Assembly (NCBI RefSeq): GCF_019458805.1
Contig: NZ_JAIBOA010000017.1
Coordinates: 113,344-177,343, forward strand
Reading direction: 5' to 3'
DNA length: 64,000 nucleotides
Source of the DNA: Actinomadura parmotrematis
Lineage (GTDB): Bacteria; Actinomycetota; Actinomycetes; Streptosporangiales; Streptosporangiaceae
Shown one piece after another: positions 44,301 through 52,223 of the stretch. Each line of letters starts with the position of its first letter. Position 1 is the stretch's first letter. A program made the position numbers and the translations under genes. The notes below the pieces were generated by a model that saw nothing but the letters and a program-made list of their open reading frames with translations, was not told where the DNA came from and made no database searches.

Positions 44301-44459
44301 ATGGACCCCGACCAGACCCTCACCGAGGTGTGGATCACCGACGCGTACGACGAGTACCACTGGTTCCGCGACGGCCCGCACACCTTCGGCGACCTGGACG
44401 CCGTCACCGCCTCGGAGATCCTCCTCGACCTGAACGGACTGGCCGATGCCGCATCCTGA
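41376..44459 (+). CDS. DUF4132 protein heading the MoxR-VWA cassette A (YehI-like)
   Basis: A 1027-residue soluble DUF4132 protein, third paralogue in the window. The N-terminal helical region (DDEYARAIDLLAPLRGSEL and similar) is followed by a middle region with LLAPDELVRPVLKEW and LAARFEADALPFLLPMAR. The DUF4132 core lies at about 705-890 (LADRLVPAYGLDDRTLDYGPRR, FTIGVDEQLKPYVVDEAG, LPKPGAKDDPEKAPAAHRRF, FRIAEDGTLADVRDD). It heads an operon whose order mirrors E. coli yehI-yehL-yehM-yehP-yehQ. The GTG at 41376 fits a leaderless start; GTG 41367 is in frame but lies inside the -10. Biochemical function is unknown. Confidence 0.88.
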   Translation: MILEFIPRRGGAPGPALAVAPDAAERLARALPDDGDGAAALRLYGEPDGWRTLVDGLVARRGPAAAAASVAGLAGRTDPARPGSTNGLRHKDLDALSRLRAFLAATGDDEYARAIDLLAPLRGSELGDLVTGFLVPTRHDWAAADLARRSMWTQHNPLRVLALCSLGAPEHLDGVSLEQDDLLDRVILGTLADGVGGDALAAHFARLLDGPIWDDAGRALGLALGRIPGDRALLALAERAGRSYMRTPVLAALRRVPERLPEFAAALRSGGGSAILDLLQRERALLDVPRVPDAAPADVPGFLATPPGQEPRPEPVVVPRLKAPAPVAAWAEGERAGWLNAPVGRSVGSMVAKSTGRPYDAASDSTDALRATEVTPEWRRQVDDVRRGSHSYAVQDDAAVLLLAPDELVRPVLKEWNRHPHPWRYYGDFGPTYKVLAARFEADALPFLLPMARWDAGALVPFLDVRVAAAMAARGPDDATAAAWLRRHGLAAVPYLLKDALAKPGPKRRKADALLRALAAEHGADEVAEAAGEHREAVAASFAFDSSLLTERKMPVLGPWLHPEALPQAVLRATGTALPAALVPHLVTLIALDDGRVERIREVFEPASLTRLTWALFGQWQSGGEPSPGSWALLALGAFGDDETARLLTPSVHAWPGDNGHAKAVKGLDVLARIGTDTALGQLNTVAQRAKFKAIKQRAAEKMEDVAHGLGLTGEELADRLVPAYGLDDRTLDYGPRRFTIGVDEQLKPYVVDEAGKVRKALPKPGAKDDPEKAPAAHRRFADLKKDLRATAAIQIQRMELAMTTGRRWSAPDFDRFIARHPLTGHLARRLVWLAEDDGTATAFRIAEDGTLADVRDDPFALPDDARVAVAHPLHLGADLAAWSELLADYEILQPFEQLARPVRALTGEQRAARRLAAFENVTVPTGRVLALVKRGWKRAAPQDNGTEFGVHRDLPGGLHLMVALSPGITVGNVMMDPDQTLTEVWITDAYDEYHWFRDGPHTFGDLDAVTASEILLDLNGLADAAS

Positions 44460-45561
44460 CGCCCCGCCCGCCGACGCCGCGCGGGAGGCGCAGCGGCCGC
44501 CCGCCGAGGTGCGGTTCGCCGCCGAGCTGGCGCGCCTGCGCGACACCGACACCGCGCCCCGCCCGCCGGGCTGGGCGCTCAGCCTGGAGGCCGCGCGCCG
44601 CTTCATCGTCGGCGACCCCGCCCGCGACGTCGCCCGCAAGTTCGTCGGCGACCCCTCGCTGGTCGACCGCGCCCTGGTCACCCTCGCCACGAGCCGCGGC
44701 CTGATGCTCGTCGGCGAGCCCGGCACCGCCAAGTCGCTGCTGTCGGAGCTCATCGCCGCCGCCGTCAGCGGCGACTCCACCCTCACGATCCAGGGCGGCG
44801 CCGCCACCACCGAGGACCAGATCCGCTACTCCTGGAACTACGCGCTGCTCGTCGCCGAGGGCCCCTCGCCCCGCTCCCTGGTGCCCGCGCCGCTGCTGCG
44901 CGGCATGGCGGACGGCAAGGTCGTCCGCTTCGAGGAGATCACCCGCTGCCCGCTGGAGGTGCAGGACACGCTGCTGTCGCCGCTGTCGGACCGCGTCCTC
45001 GCCGTCCCCGAGCTGACCGGCCCCGACGCCATGGTCTTCGCCCGCGACGGCTTCAACATCATCGCGACGGCCAACACCCGCGACCGCGGCGTCAACGAGA
45101 TGAGCGCCGCGCTGAAGCGCCGCTTCAACTTCGAGACCGTCTTCCCCATCGCCGACTTCGCCACCGAGCTGGAGCTCGTGGAGGCCGAGGCGGCCCGGCT
45201 GCTGGAGCACTCCGGCGTCGGCGTCCCGCCCCGCCGCGACGTGCTGGAGGTGCTCGTCACGACGTTCCGCGAGCTGCGCGAGGGCCGCACCGCGCAGGGC
45301 CAGGCGATGGACCGGCCGCAGGCCGTCCTCAGCACCGCCGAGGCCGTGTCGGTCGCGCACGCCGTCGGCGTCCGCGGCTGGTTCCTGCGCGGCGAGGCCG
45401 GCACCGCCGCCGACATCGTGGAGAGCCTCGCCGGCACCGCCGCCAAGGACAGCCCCGACGACCTCGCCAAGCTCCGCCGCTACCTGGAGCAGCAGGCGTC
45501 GCGCCGCGACGGCGCCCAGTGGAAGGCGCTGCACGCCGCCCGGCACCGGCTGCCCGGCTGA
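44446..45561 (+). CDS. MoxR-family AAA+ ATPase (YehL-like), cassette A
   Basis: A 371-residue AAA+ ATPase. Walker A is GEPGTAKSLL (about 89-98). Walker B is VVRFEEIT, with Glu where most MoxR proteins have Asp. Sensor 1 is IIATANTRDRG, and the arginine-finger region is ALKRRFNFETVFP. MoxR ATPases form hexamers that work with a VWA partner as specialised chaperones (RavA-ViaA, NorQ-NorD, CoxD-CoxE are known pairs). The VWA partner here is two genes downstream. The ATG overlaps the DUF4132 end by 14 nt. It probably remodels a target with the cassette's other proteins (inference). Confidence 0.93.
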   Translation: MPHPDAPPADAAREAQRPPAEVRFAAELARLRDTDTAPRPPGWALSLEAARRFIVGDPARDVARKFVGDPSLVDRALVTLATSRGLMLVGEPGTAKSLLSELIAAAVSGDSTLTIQGGAATTEDQIRYSWNYALLVAEGPSPRSLVPAPLLRGMADGKVVRFEEITRCPLEVQDTLLSPLSDRVLAVPELTGPDAMVFARDGFNIIATANTRDRGVNEMSAALKRRFNFETVFPIADFATELELVEAEAARLLEHSGVGVPPRRDVLEVLVTTFRELREGRTAQGQAMDRPQAVLSTAEAVSVAHAVGVRGWFLRGEAGTAADIVESLAGTAAKDSPDDLAKLRRYLEQQASRRDGAQWKALHAARHRLPG

Positions 45562-47807
45562 TGCCCGTCACCTTCGTCGGCGTCCGCCACCACAGCCCCG
45601 CGTGCGCCCGGCTCGTCCGCGCCGCGATCGCCCGGCTGCGGCCCGCGCACGTCCTCATCGAGGGCCCCGCCGACTTCACCGATCGGCTGGACGAGCTGCT
45701 CCTCGCCCACACCCTCCCGTTGGCCATCTTCACCCACCACAGGGACGGGGACCGGACGCACGCGTCCTGGACGCCGTTCTGCGCCTACTCGCCCGAGTGG
45801 GTCGCGCTCACCGAGGGCCGCGCCGCCGGCGCGGAGGTCCGCTTCATCGACCTGCCCGCCTGGCATCCCGCGTTCGCCGACCGCGGCAACCGCTACAGCG
45901 ACGCCGAGGAGCGCTACGCCGAGGCCACCCGCCGCCTCTGCGAGGAGCTCGCCGTCGACAACAGCGACGCCCTGTGGGACCACCTCGTCGAGGTCGCCGG
46001 GGACGACGGCCTCGCCGAGCGCCTCACCGCCTACTTCGACCTCGTGCGCGGCGAGTCCGAAGCCGGCGAGGACGACGCCGAGCGCGAGCGCTACATGGCC
46101 CGCTGGATCCGCGCGGCCGCCGCCGACGCCGGCGACCGCCACGTCGTCGTGGTCACCGGCGGCTTCCACACCCCCGCCCTCCGCGCCCTCACCGCAGCGC
46201 CCGGCGACGGCGCGGACGGCTGGCCGGAGGTGCCCGCCCCCGCCGGCGGCGCCCGGCACGGCAGCTACCTCGTGCCGTACTCCTTCAAGCGCCTGGACGC
46301 CTTCACCGGCTACCAGTCGGGGATGCCGTCGCCGGAGTACTACCAGCGACTCTGGGAGGGCGGCCCGCAGGCCGCCGCCGACGCCCTCACCGAGCTCGTC
46401 GCGACCCGGCTGCGCCGCCGCAAGCAGGTGGTGTCGACGTCCGACCTCATCGCCGCCCGCACCCTCACCGAGGGCCTCGCCCGGATGCGCGGCCACGCCG
46501 CGCCCGCCCGCGCCGACCTGCTGGACGGCCTCGCCGCCGCGCTCGTCAACGAGGACCTCGCCCAGCGGCTCCCCTGGAGCGCCCGCGCCCCGCTCGGCCC
46601 CGGCGCGCACCCGGCCGTCGTCGAGATGGTCGGCGCGCTGAGCGGCGACCGCGCCGGCCGCCTCGCGCCCGGCACCCCCGCCCCGCCGCTCGTGCACGAC
46701 GCGGCCGCCGAGCTGGAGCGCCTCGGCCTCGACACCCCCGGCCCCCGCACGCTGCGCCTCACCCGGCCGAAGGATCTGGAGCGCAGCCGCACCCTGCACC
46801 GCCTCCGCGTCCTCGGCGTCCCCGGCGCCACCCCCACCTCGGCCACCTACACCGAGGAGGGCTGGACGCTCGCCGGCGACGACGCCCGCGACTCCGCGCT
46901 GATCGAGGCCGGCGCCTACGGCGCGACCCTCGCCGACGCCGCCACCGCCGCCCTGGAGGAGCGCGCCCTCGCCGCCGGGCACGACATGGCCGCCCTCGCC
47001 GCGGTCCTGGACGCCGCCGCGCGCGCCGGCTGTACCGGCGTGTCCGGCCGCATCGCCGCCCTCCTCGGCGGCGGCATCGCCGCCGCCACCGACTTCGGCG
47101 GCCTCGGCGCCGCCCTCGCCACCGTCCTCGGCCTCTGGCGCCACGACGCCGTCCTCGGCACCGCCGGGAGCCCGCTGTTCGCCGCCGTCATCGACGGCGC
47201 GGTCACCCGCCTGCTCTGGCTCGCCGAGGGGACGCGCGGCGGCGCCGCGCCCGCCGAGCCGAAGCGCCTGGCCGCCGTCGCCGCCATTCGCGACGCGCTC
47301 CGCCACGCCGCGCCCGTCCTCACCGTCGCCCGCGAGGACGCCCTCGGCGTCGCCGCCCGCATCAGCGCCGACCCGGACGCGCCGCCCGACCTGCGCGGCG
47401 CCGCGTTCGGCCTCGGCTGGGCGTTCGACGCCGCCGACGATCCGGAGCGCGCCGTGCGGGGCGCCGCCGACGCGCGGACGCTCGGCGACTGGCTCGCGGG
47501 GCTGTTCGCCGTCGCCCGCGAGCAGGTCCTCACCGGCGGGCCCGGCGTCCTCGGCGTCCTGGACGAGCTGGTCGGCGGCCTCACCGAGGCCGACTTCCTG
47601 ATCGCGCTGCCCGCGCTGCGGCAGGCGTTCCACCACTTCCCGCCGCGCGAGCGCGAGACGATCGCCCGCCGCCTGCTGGAGCGCCGCGGCGCCGCCGGCT
47701 CCGGCCGCGCCCTGCTGCGCGGCGCGCCCGACCCGCTCGCCGTCGCCCGGGGCCGCGCCCTGGAGGAGCGCGCCGCCGCCGTCCTGGCCGAGGAGGGCCT
47801 GCTGTGA
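45561..47807 (+). CDS. DUF5682 protein (YehM-like), cassette A
   Basis: A 748-residue protein of the DUF5682 family. The N-terminus, FVGVRHHSPACARLVRAAI then HVLIEGPADFTDRLDEL, shows the GxxHHSP/IEGP pattern I associate with the ChaN/TraB/EreA-like fold. VVVTGGFHTPALRAL and LVPYSFKRLDAFTGYQSGMPSPEYY are further conserved blocks. The C-terminal half is Ala-rich helical repeats. Catalysis is unproven. The ATG shares its A with the MoxR stop (TGATG). Always found with MoxR, VWA and SWIM partners in this cassette type (family knowledge). Confidence 0.88.
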   Translation: MPVTFVGVRHHSPACARLVRAAIARLRPAHVLIEGPADFTDRLDELLLAHTLPLAIFTHHRDGDRTHASWTPFCAYSPEWVALTEGRAAGAEVRFIDLPAWHPAFADRGNRYSDAEERYAEATRRLCEELAVDNSDALWDHLVEVAGDDGLAERLTAYFDLVRGESEAGEDDAERERYMARWIRAAAADAGDRHVVVVTGGFHTPALRALTAAPGDGADGWPEVPAPAGGARHGSYLVPYSFKRLDAFTGYQSGMPSPEYYQRLWEGGPQAAADALTELVATRLRRRKQVVSTSDLIAARTLTEGLARMRGHAAPARADLLDGLAAALVNEDLAQRLPWSARAPLGPGAHPAVVEMVGALSGDRAGRLAPGTPAPPLVHDAAAELERLGLDTPGPRTLRLTRPKDLERSRTLHRLRVLGVPGATPTSATYTEEGWTLAGDDARDSALIEAGAYGATLADAATAALEERALAAGHDMAALAAVLDAAARAGCTGVSGRIAALLGGGIAAATDFGGLGAALATVLGLWRHDAVLGTAGSPLFAAVIDGAVTRLLWLAEGTRGGAAPAEPKRLAAVAAIRDALRHAAPVLTVAREDALGVAARISADPDAPPDLRGAAFGLGWAFDAADDPERAVRGAADARTLGDWLAGLFAVAREQVLTGGPGVLGVLDELVGGLTEADFLIALPALRQAFHHFPPRERETIARRLLERRGAAGSGRALLRGAPDPLAVARGRALEERAAAVLAEEGLL

Positions 47808-48961
47808 CCACCCCCGACGCGCCCACCCCCGACGCGCCCACTCCCGATCTGGAGCGCTGGCGGCTCATCCTCGGCGACGCCGCCGAGAGCCGCACCGGCG
47901 CCCCGTCCGCCGCCGGCGCCGCCCGCGACGCCGCCCTGGACTGGCTCTACGGCCGCGACGCCGACGCCGACGGCCGCGGCGTCCGCCGCACCGGCCCGCG
48001 CACCGGCGGGGACGGCCCGTCGCAGCTCACCCCCGTCGACTGGCTGGACGAGGTGCACCGGCTGTTCCCCAAGGAGACCGTCGAGCGGCTGGAGCGCGAC
48101 GCCGTCGAGCGCTACGAGATCCACGAGATCGTCACCGACCCGGCGGTGCTGGAGCGCGCCGAGCCCGACGCCGCGCTGCTGCGCGCCGTGCTGCGCACCA
48201 AGCACCTGATGAACCCCGAGGTCCTCGCGCTCGCCCGCCGCATCGTCGAGCACGTCGTCCGCGACCTGATGGACCGGCTGCGCGTGGAGGTCCGCCAGGC
48301 GTTCCACGGCACCCGCACCCGCCGCCCGAGCCACCGCAAGCAGGCCCGCGACTTCGACTTCAAGGGCACGATCCGCGCCAACCTCGCCCACTACCGCCCC
48401 GACGAGCGGCGCCTCTACATCGAGCGGCCGCGCTTCCTCGCCCGCACCCGCCGCCACCTGGAGCAGTGGCAGCTCATCCTGCTGGTCGACCAGTCCGGGT
48501 CCATGGTCGGGTCGGTCATCCACAGCGCGGTGACGGCGGCGTGCCTGTGGAGCCTGCCGGGCCTGCGCACCCACCTGGTCGCCTTCGACACCGCCGTCGT
48601 CGACCTCACCTCCGACGTCGTCGACCCGGTGGAGCTGCTCATGAAGGTCCAGCTCGGCGGCGGCACCGACATCGCCCGCGCCGTCCGCTACGGCTGCGGC
48701 CTGATCGACAACCCGCGCCGCGCCATCGTCGTCGTCGTCAGCGACTTCTACGAGGGCGGCGACGCCGAGGCCCTCGTCCGCGACGTGCGGGAGATGGCCG
48801 CGCAGGGCGTGCAGGTGCTCGGCCTCGCCGCCCTGGACGCCGACGCCGAACCCGACTACGACCGCGAGATGGGGCGGCGCCTCGTCGCCGCCGGCGCGCA
48901 CGTCGGCGCGATGACGCCCGCCCACCTCGCCGAGTTCGTCGCCGAGAGGATCGGCCGGTGA
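47804..48961 (+). CDS. VWA-domain protein (YehP-like), cassette A
   Basis: A 385-residue MoxR partner. The N-terminus has a small repeat (TPDAPTPDAPTPD). The middle is helical with LRTKHLMNPEVLALARRIVEH. The von Willebrand A domain begins near 220 with an intact MIDAS: LILLVDQSGSMVGS (DxSxS), QLGGGTDIARAV (Thr) and VVVVSDFYEGGD (Asp). Metal-dependent binding of a target or adaptor is expected. The GTG start overlaps the DUF5682 stop, and the gene overlaps the SWIM gene by 4 nt. Confidence 0.93.
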   Translation: MTTPDAPTPDAPTPDLERWRLILGDAAESRTGAPSAAGAARDAALDWLYGRDADADGRGVRRTGPRTGGDGPSQLTPVDWLDEVHRLFPKETVERLERDAVERYEIHEIVTDPAVLERAEPDAALLRAVLRTKHLMNPEVLALARRIVEHVVRDLMDRLRVEVRQAFHGTRTRRPSHRKQARDFDFKGTIRANLAHYRPDERRLYIERPRFLARTRRHLEQWQLILLVDQSGSMVGSVIHSAVTAACLWSLPGLRTHLVAFDTAVVDLTSDVVDPVELLMKVQLGGGTDIARAVRYGCGLIDNPRRAIVVVVSDFYEGGDAEALVRDVREMAAQGVQVLGLAALDADAEPDYDREMGRRLVAAGAHVGAMTPAHLAEFVAERIGR

Positions 48962-50874
48962 CCCGCGCCGACCTGCTCGCCCTCACCCCCGACGCGCTCG
49001 CCGCCCTCGCCAACCGGGGCCTGGTCAAGCGCGCCGCCAAGGACCTGGACGCCGGCACCGTCCCCGCCCTGGAGAGCGACGCCGACGGCACCGTGCGCGC
49101 CGCGTTCCCCGACGGCGCCCGCGCCGCCCTGCCCGCCGGCGCCGGCCTGGAGGCCGCCACCTGCACCTGCGGCGCTTCCGGCGTCTGCCGCCACCGCATC
49201 GGCGCCGTCCTGGCCTACCAGCGCCAGGGCGCCGGCGCCGAGCCCGAGCCGCCGCAGGACGCCGCGCCGTGGTCGCCCGGCGCGTTCGACGACGACGCGC
49301 TCGCCGCCGTCGTCGGCGCCCGCGCCCTCGCCGCCGCCCACCGCACCCTGCGCGCCGGGTACGCCGCCCGCGTGCACCGGCCCGGCCCCGACGGGCAGGC
49401 GTGGGCGGAGCTGCCCGCCTGCACGGTCCGGTTCCTCGTCCCCGGCGAGCTCGGCTACGTCCACACCGACGCCGGCGACACCCGGCGCGGCGAGGTGATC
49501 GTCCTCGCCGTCTGGGCGTTCCGCGCCGCCGACGAGCGCGGCCTCGGCGACGCCGTCCTAGACGTCGGCGGCGAAGGCCGTACCGGCCGCGACGACATGG
49601 CGGGCGTCCTCGACCTCGCCGAGCGGCTGCTGCTGGACGGGGCCGCGCACGCCGGGCCCGTCCTCGCCGCCGCGCTCGGCACCGCCGAGAAGGCCCTCGC
49701 CGCCCGCGGCCTGCACTGGCCCGCCGCCGTCGCCGCCGACCTCGCCGACCAGCTCGCCGCCCACGACGACCGCGCCGCCCGCCACGACCCGGCCCGCACC
49801 GCCGAGCTGATCGCCGAGCTGCACGCCCGGCACCGCGCCGCCGCCCACGCCGGCGGCAGCCCCCGCTCGGCCGTCCTCGGCACCGCCGAGGCGGGCGAGA
49901 CGCCGCTCCGCCGCGTCCGCCTCACCGCGCTCGGCTGCCGCGTCGGCGGCACCCCCGAACGGCCCGAGGCGCGGGTGCTGCTCGCCGACGGCGCGGGCAC
50001 CGTCCTGGTGCTGCACCGCCAGTGGCCCGAGCCCGCCGCCGACATCGGCGGGCGCCGCGTCGCCGGGGCGGCGCTGCGGGCGCTCGCCGCCTCCAACGTG
50101 GTGTCGGAGAGCGCGTCCCGCAGCGCGCGCCACCACGTCCGCCTGTCGCCGGGCCGGATCGCCCGCACCACCGTCACCCCCCTCGGCCGCGCCTGGGAGG
50201 ACCTGCCCGCGCCGCTGCTCACCGGCGACTTCGCCGCGCTCGGCGAGCGGATCGCCGCGCTGCCGCCGCGCCTCGTGCGGCCCCGGGTGGACGCCGACAA
50301 CGTCCACGTGCTGCGCGTCGCCGCCGTGGAGGACGTCCGCTACGACCCCGGCGGCCAGGCGCTCTCGGCCGTCGTCCGCGACGGGCACGGCACCCCCGCC
50401 GCCCTGCACGCCGTCCACAGCCCCGTCGCCCCGGCCGCGCTGGACCGCCTCGCCGCCGCGCTCGGCGACGGCGCCACCCACGTGTCCGGCGCGGTGCGGC
50501 GCTCGCAGGGGACGCTGCACGTCACCCCCTACGCCGTCCTCACCTCCGCCGGGCTCCAGGTCCCCGACCTGGCCGCCGGCACCGCCGCCGCGATCACCGA
50601 CCGCGCCGTCCCCGCCCCGCCCGACCCGATCGGCGCCGCCCTCGACGAGGCCCTGGAGGTGTGCGCGGACGCCGCCCACCACGGCCTGCGCCACCTGCCC
50701 GCCGGTTTCGCGCCCCGCGCCGAGCGCGCCGCCGCCGCCCTCGACGCGACGGGCCTGCGCGCCGCCGCCGGCGCCGTCCGCGCCTTCGTCCACGCCCTGG
50801 ACGACGAGGAGGAGGCCGCCCGCCGCTGGACCGACGCGCAGATCCGCCTCACCACGACCGCCGACCTCCGCTGA
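48958..50874 (+). CDS. SWIM zinc-finger protein (YehQ-like), cassette A
   Basis: A 638-residue protein. A SWIM finger lies at about residues 63-77, with CTCGASGVCRHRIGAVLAY giving CxCx5CxH. The large remainder is helical and unassigned, with repeated Ala-rich stretches and LHVTPYAVLTSAGLQVPDL near the end. SWIM fingers bind DNA or protein. In E. coli yehQ occupies the same last place. The GTG overlaps the VWA stop (GTGA). It completes the cassette apart from a possible 37-residue membrane peptide. Confidence 0.9.
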   Translation: MTRADLLALTPDALAALANRGLVKRAAKDLDAGTVPALESDADGTVRAAFPDGARAALPAGAGLEAATCTCGASGVCRHRIGAVLAYQRQGAGAEPEPPQDAAPWSPGAFDDDALAAVVGARALAAAHRTLRAGYAARVHRPGPDGQAWAELPACTVRFLVPGELGYVHTDAGDTRRGEVIVLAVWAFRAADERGLGDAVLDVGGEGRTGRDDMAGVLDLAERLLLDGAAHAGPVLAAALGTAEKALAARGLHWPAAVAADLADQLAAHDDRAARHDPARTAELIAELHARHRAAAHAGGSPRSAVLGTAEAGETPLRRVRLTALGCRVGGTPERPEARVLLADGAGTVLVLHRQWPEPAADIGGRRVAGAALRALAASNVVSESASRSARHHVRLSPGRIARTTVTPLGRAWEDLPAPLLTGDFAALGERIAALPPRLVRPRVDADNVHVLRVAAVEDVRYDPGGQALSAVVRDGHGTPAALHAVHSPVAPAALDRLAAALGDGATHVSGAVRRSQGTLHVTPYAVLTSAGLQVPDLAAGTAAAITDRAVPAPPDPIGAALDEALEVCADAAHHGLRHLPAGFAPRAERAAAALDATGLRAAAGAVRAFVHALDDEEEAARRWTDAQIRLTTTADLR

Positions 50875-50888
50875 TCCGAGGACACCCG

Positions 50889-51002
50889 ATGCCGCGCCGC
50901 CTCCTGCTCGCCCTCGCCGGGCTGTCCGTCCTCGCCCTGGCGCTGGTGGTCGTGGCGCTGGAGCTCTTCGAGCGGTGGGCCGAATGCAGCGGACGCTGCT
51001 GA
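50889..51002 (+). CDS. 37-residue membrane peptide ending the cassette A operon
   Basis: Short basic N-terminus (MPRRLL), one hydrophobic helix (LALAGLSVLALALVVVALELF), then a polar tail with two Cys (CSGRC). GAGGA lies 5 nt before the ATG and 14 nt after the SWIM stop. No family is recognised. The stop is part of the shared terminator stem. Confidence 0.55.
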   Translation: MPRRLLLALAGLSVLALALVVVALELFERWAECSGRC

Positions 51003-51020
51003 CGCGCCGCCCGCGTCAGC
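50998..51020. terminator. Shared terminator holding both operon stop codons
   Basis: A perfect 9-bp stem GCTGACGCG / CGCGTCAGC with a 5-nt loop. The left arm contains the TGA of the 37-residue peptide; the right arm contains the stop of the VWA gene on the minus strand. Convergent cassettes A and B end here. Confidence 0.75.
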
Positions 51021-52215
51021 GGACGCGGACCGTCTCCACCCAGCCGGGCGGGTTCGGCGGGTCCTCGCCGACCAGGCCGGCGATGAGGCGGCACGTCTGC
51101 GGCTCGTGCGGCCACGGCGTGAACCCGTCGGTCAGCACGATGACGACCTGCGGCCGCTCGCGGGACGCCAGCGCCCGCGCGATCCCGACGCGCATGTCGG
51201 TGCCGCCGCCCCCGCCGAGCTCCACCTGGCCGGCCGACGTCACCCGGCTGACGGCCTGCACGTCGGCGTCGCAGGCCAGCACGCTCACCCGGTTCGCGCC
51301 CACCCCGACCTCGCGGAGCACGCCCGTCACCTCGGCGAGTGCGGCGCCGAGCTCGTCGTCGCCCATCGACCCCGAGGTGTCGATGACGATCGCGACGCGC
51401 GGCAGCGGCCGCCGCAGGCTCGGCAGCACCACGCCGCGCAGCGCGGGCGTGCGGCGCGACGGCCGCCGGTAGGTGTAGTCGACGGCGCCGCCCGCCCACG
51501 CGACGGCCTCGCGGACCGCGCCCGCCAGCACCCGCCGCCAGTCCACGACCGGCTCCAGGACCTGCTCGGCCCACCGCTTCCAGCCGCCCGGCAGCGTCCC
51601 GCGCGACCGCTCGTGCGCGCGCATCGCCTCGGCCGTCGCGCGCCGCAGCGCCGCCGCCTCGACGTCCCCGACCGACGCCGCCCCGCCCCGACCCGGCAGC
51701 TCCCACGGGGCCGGGACGCCGTGCGCGCCCGACCCGCAGTCGTGCGGGTGCGGCTGCGGCGGGACGCCCGCCAGGTACTCCTCGAACAGGCGCCCGGTGG
51801 GCAGCCCGAAGTCGCCGGGCACGACCCGCGAGGCGGGCAGCCGCAGCCGGTCGGCGAGCAGGTCGTCGTTGATCTCGCAGTCCTGCGCGAGGTTGAGGCG
51901 GGCACGGTCGCGCTGGTCGGCGGCCGGCAGCCGCGACGCGCGCCCGTGGTGGTCGCGCAGCAGGTGCGCGACCTCGTGGATCCACACCCCCGCCAGCTCC
52001 TCCACCGGCGTGGCGTCCACGAACGCGGGGGAGACGTAGCAGCGCCAGTACCGGTCCACGCCCATCGTCGGGACGGCGGCGGTCGGCACGACCGTCAGCG
52101 AGTACAGCGCCGACGCCAGGTAGGGGCGGTCGCCCGCGGCCTTGAACCGGGCGGCGAGCAGCTTGGTGCGGTCGAGCGCGGGCGCGCCGGGCGCGGGCTC
52201 ACCGGGAGCGGGCAT
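51016..52215 (-). CDS. HExxH-VWA protein (DUF2201-like), cassette B
   Basis: A 399-residue protein with two parts. The N-terminal region (DUF2201-like, about 1-230) contains a zinc-protease-type HExxH in VWIHEVAHLLRDHHGR (about residues 79-83) with a further DCEINDDLL block. The VWA domain (about 265-399) has MIDAS IVIDTSGSMGDDE, GGGGTDMRVGIA and VLTDGFTP. It is the expected partner of the MoxR ATPase encoded immediately upstream. Whether the HExxH is catalytic is unknown. It ends cassette B at the shared terminator. Confidence 0.9.
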   Translation of the reverse strand: MPAPGEPAPGAPALDRTKLLAARFKAAGDRPYLASALYSLTVVPTAAVPTMGVDRYWRCYVSPAFVDATPVEELAGVWIHEVAHLLRDHHGRASRLPAADQRDRARLNLAQDCEINDDLLADRLRLPASRVVPGDFGLPTGRLFEEYLAGVPPQPHPHDCGSGAHGVPAPWELPGRGGAASVGDVEAAALRRATAEAMRAHERSRGTLPGGWKRWAEQVLEPVVDWRRVLAGAVREAVAWAGGAVDYTYRRPSRRTPALRGVVLPSLRRPLPRVAIVIDTSGSMGDDELGAALAEVTGVLREVGVGANRVSVLACDADVQAVSRVTSAGQVELGGGGGTDMRVGIARALASRERPQVVIVLTDGFTPWPHEPQTCRLIAGLVGEDPPNPPGWVETVRVR

Positions 52216-52223
52216 TGCCGCCC

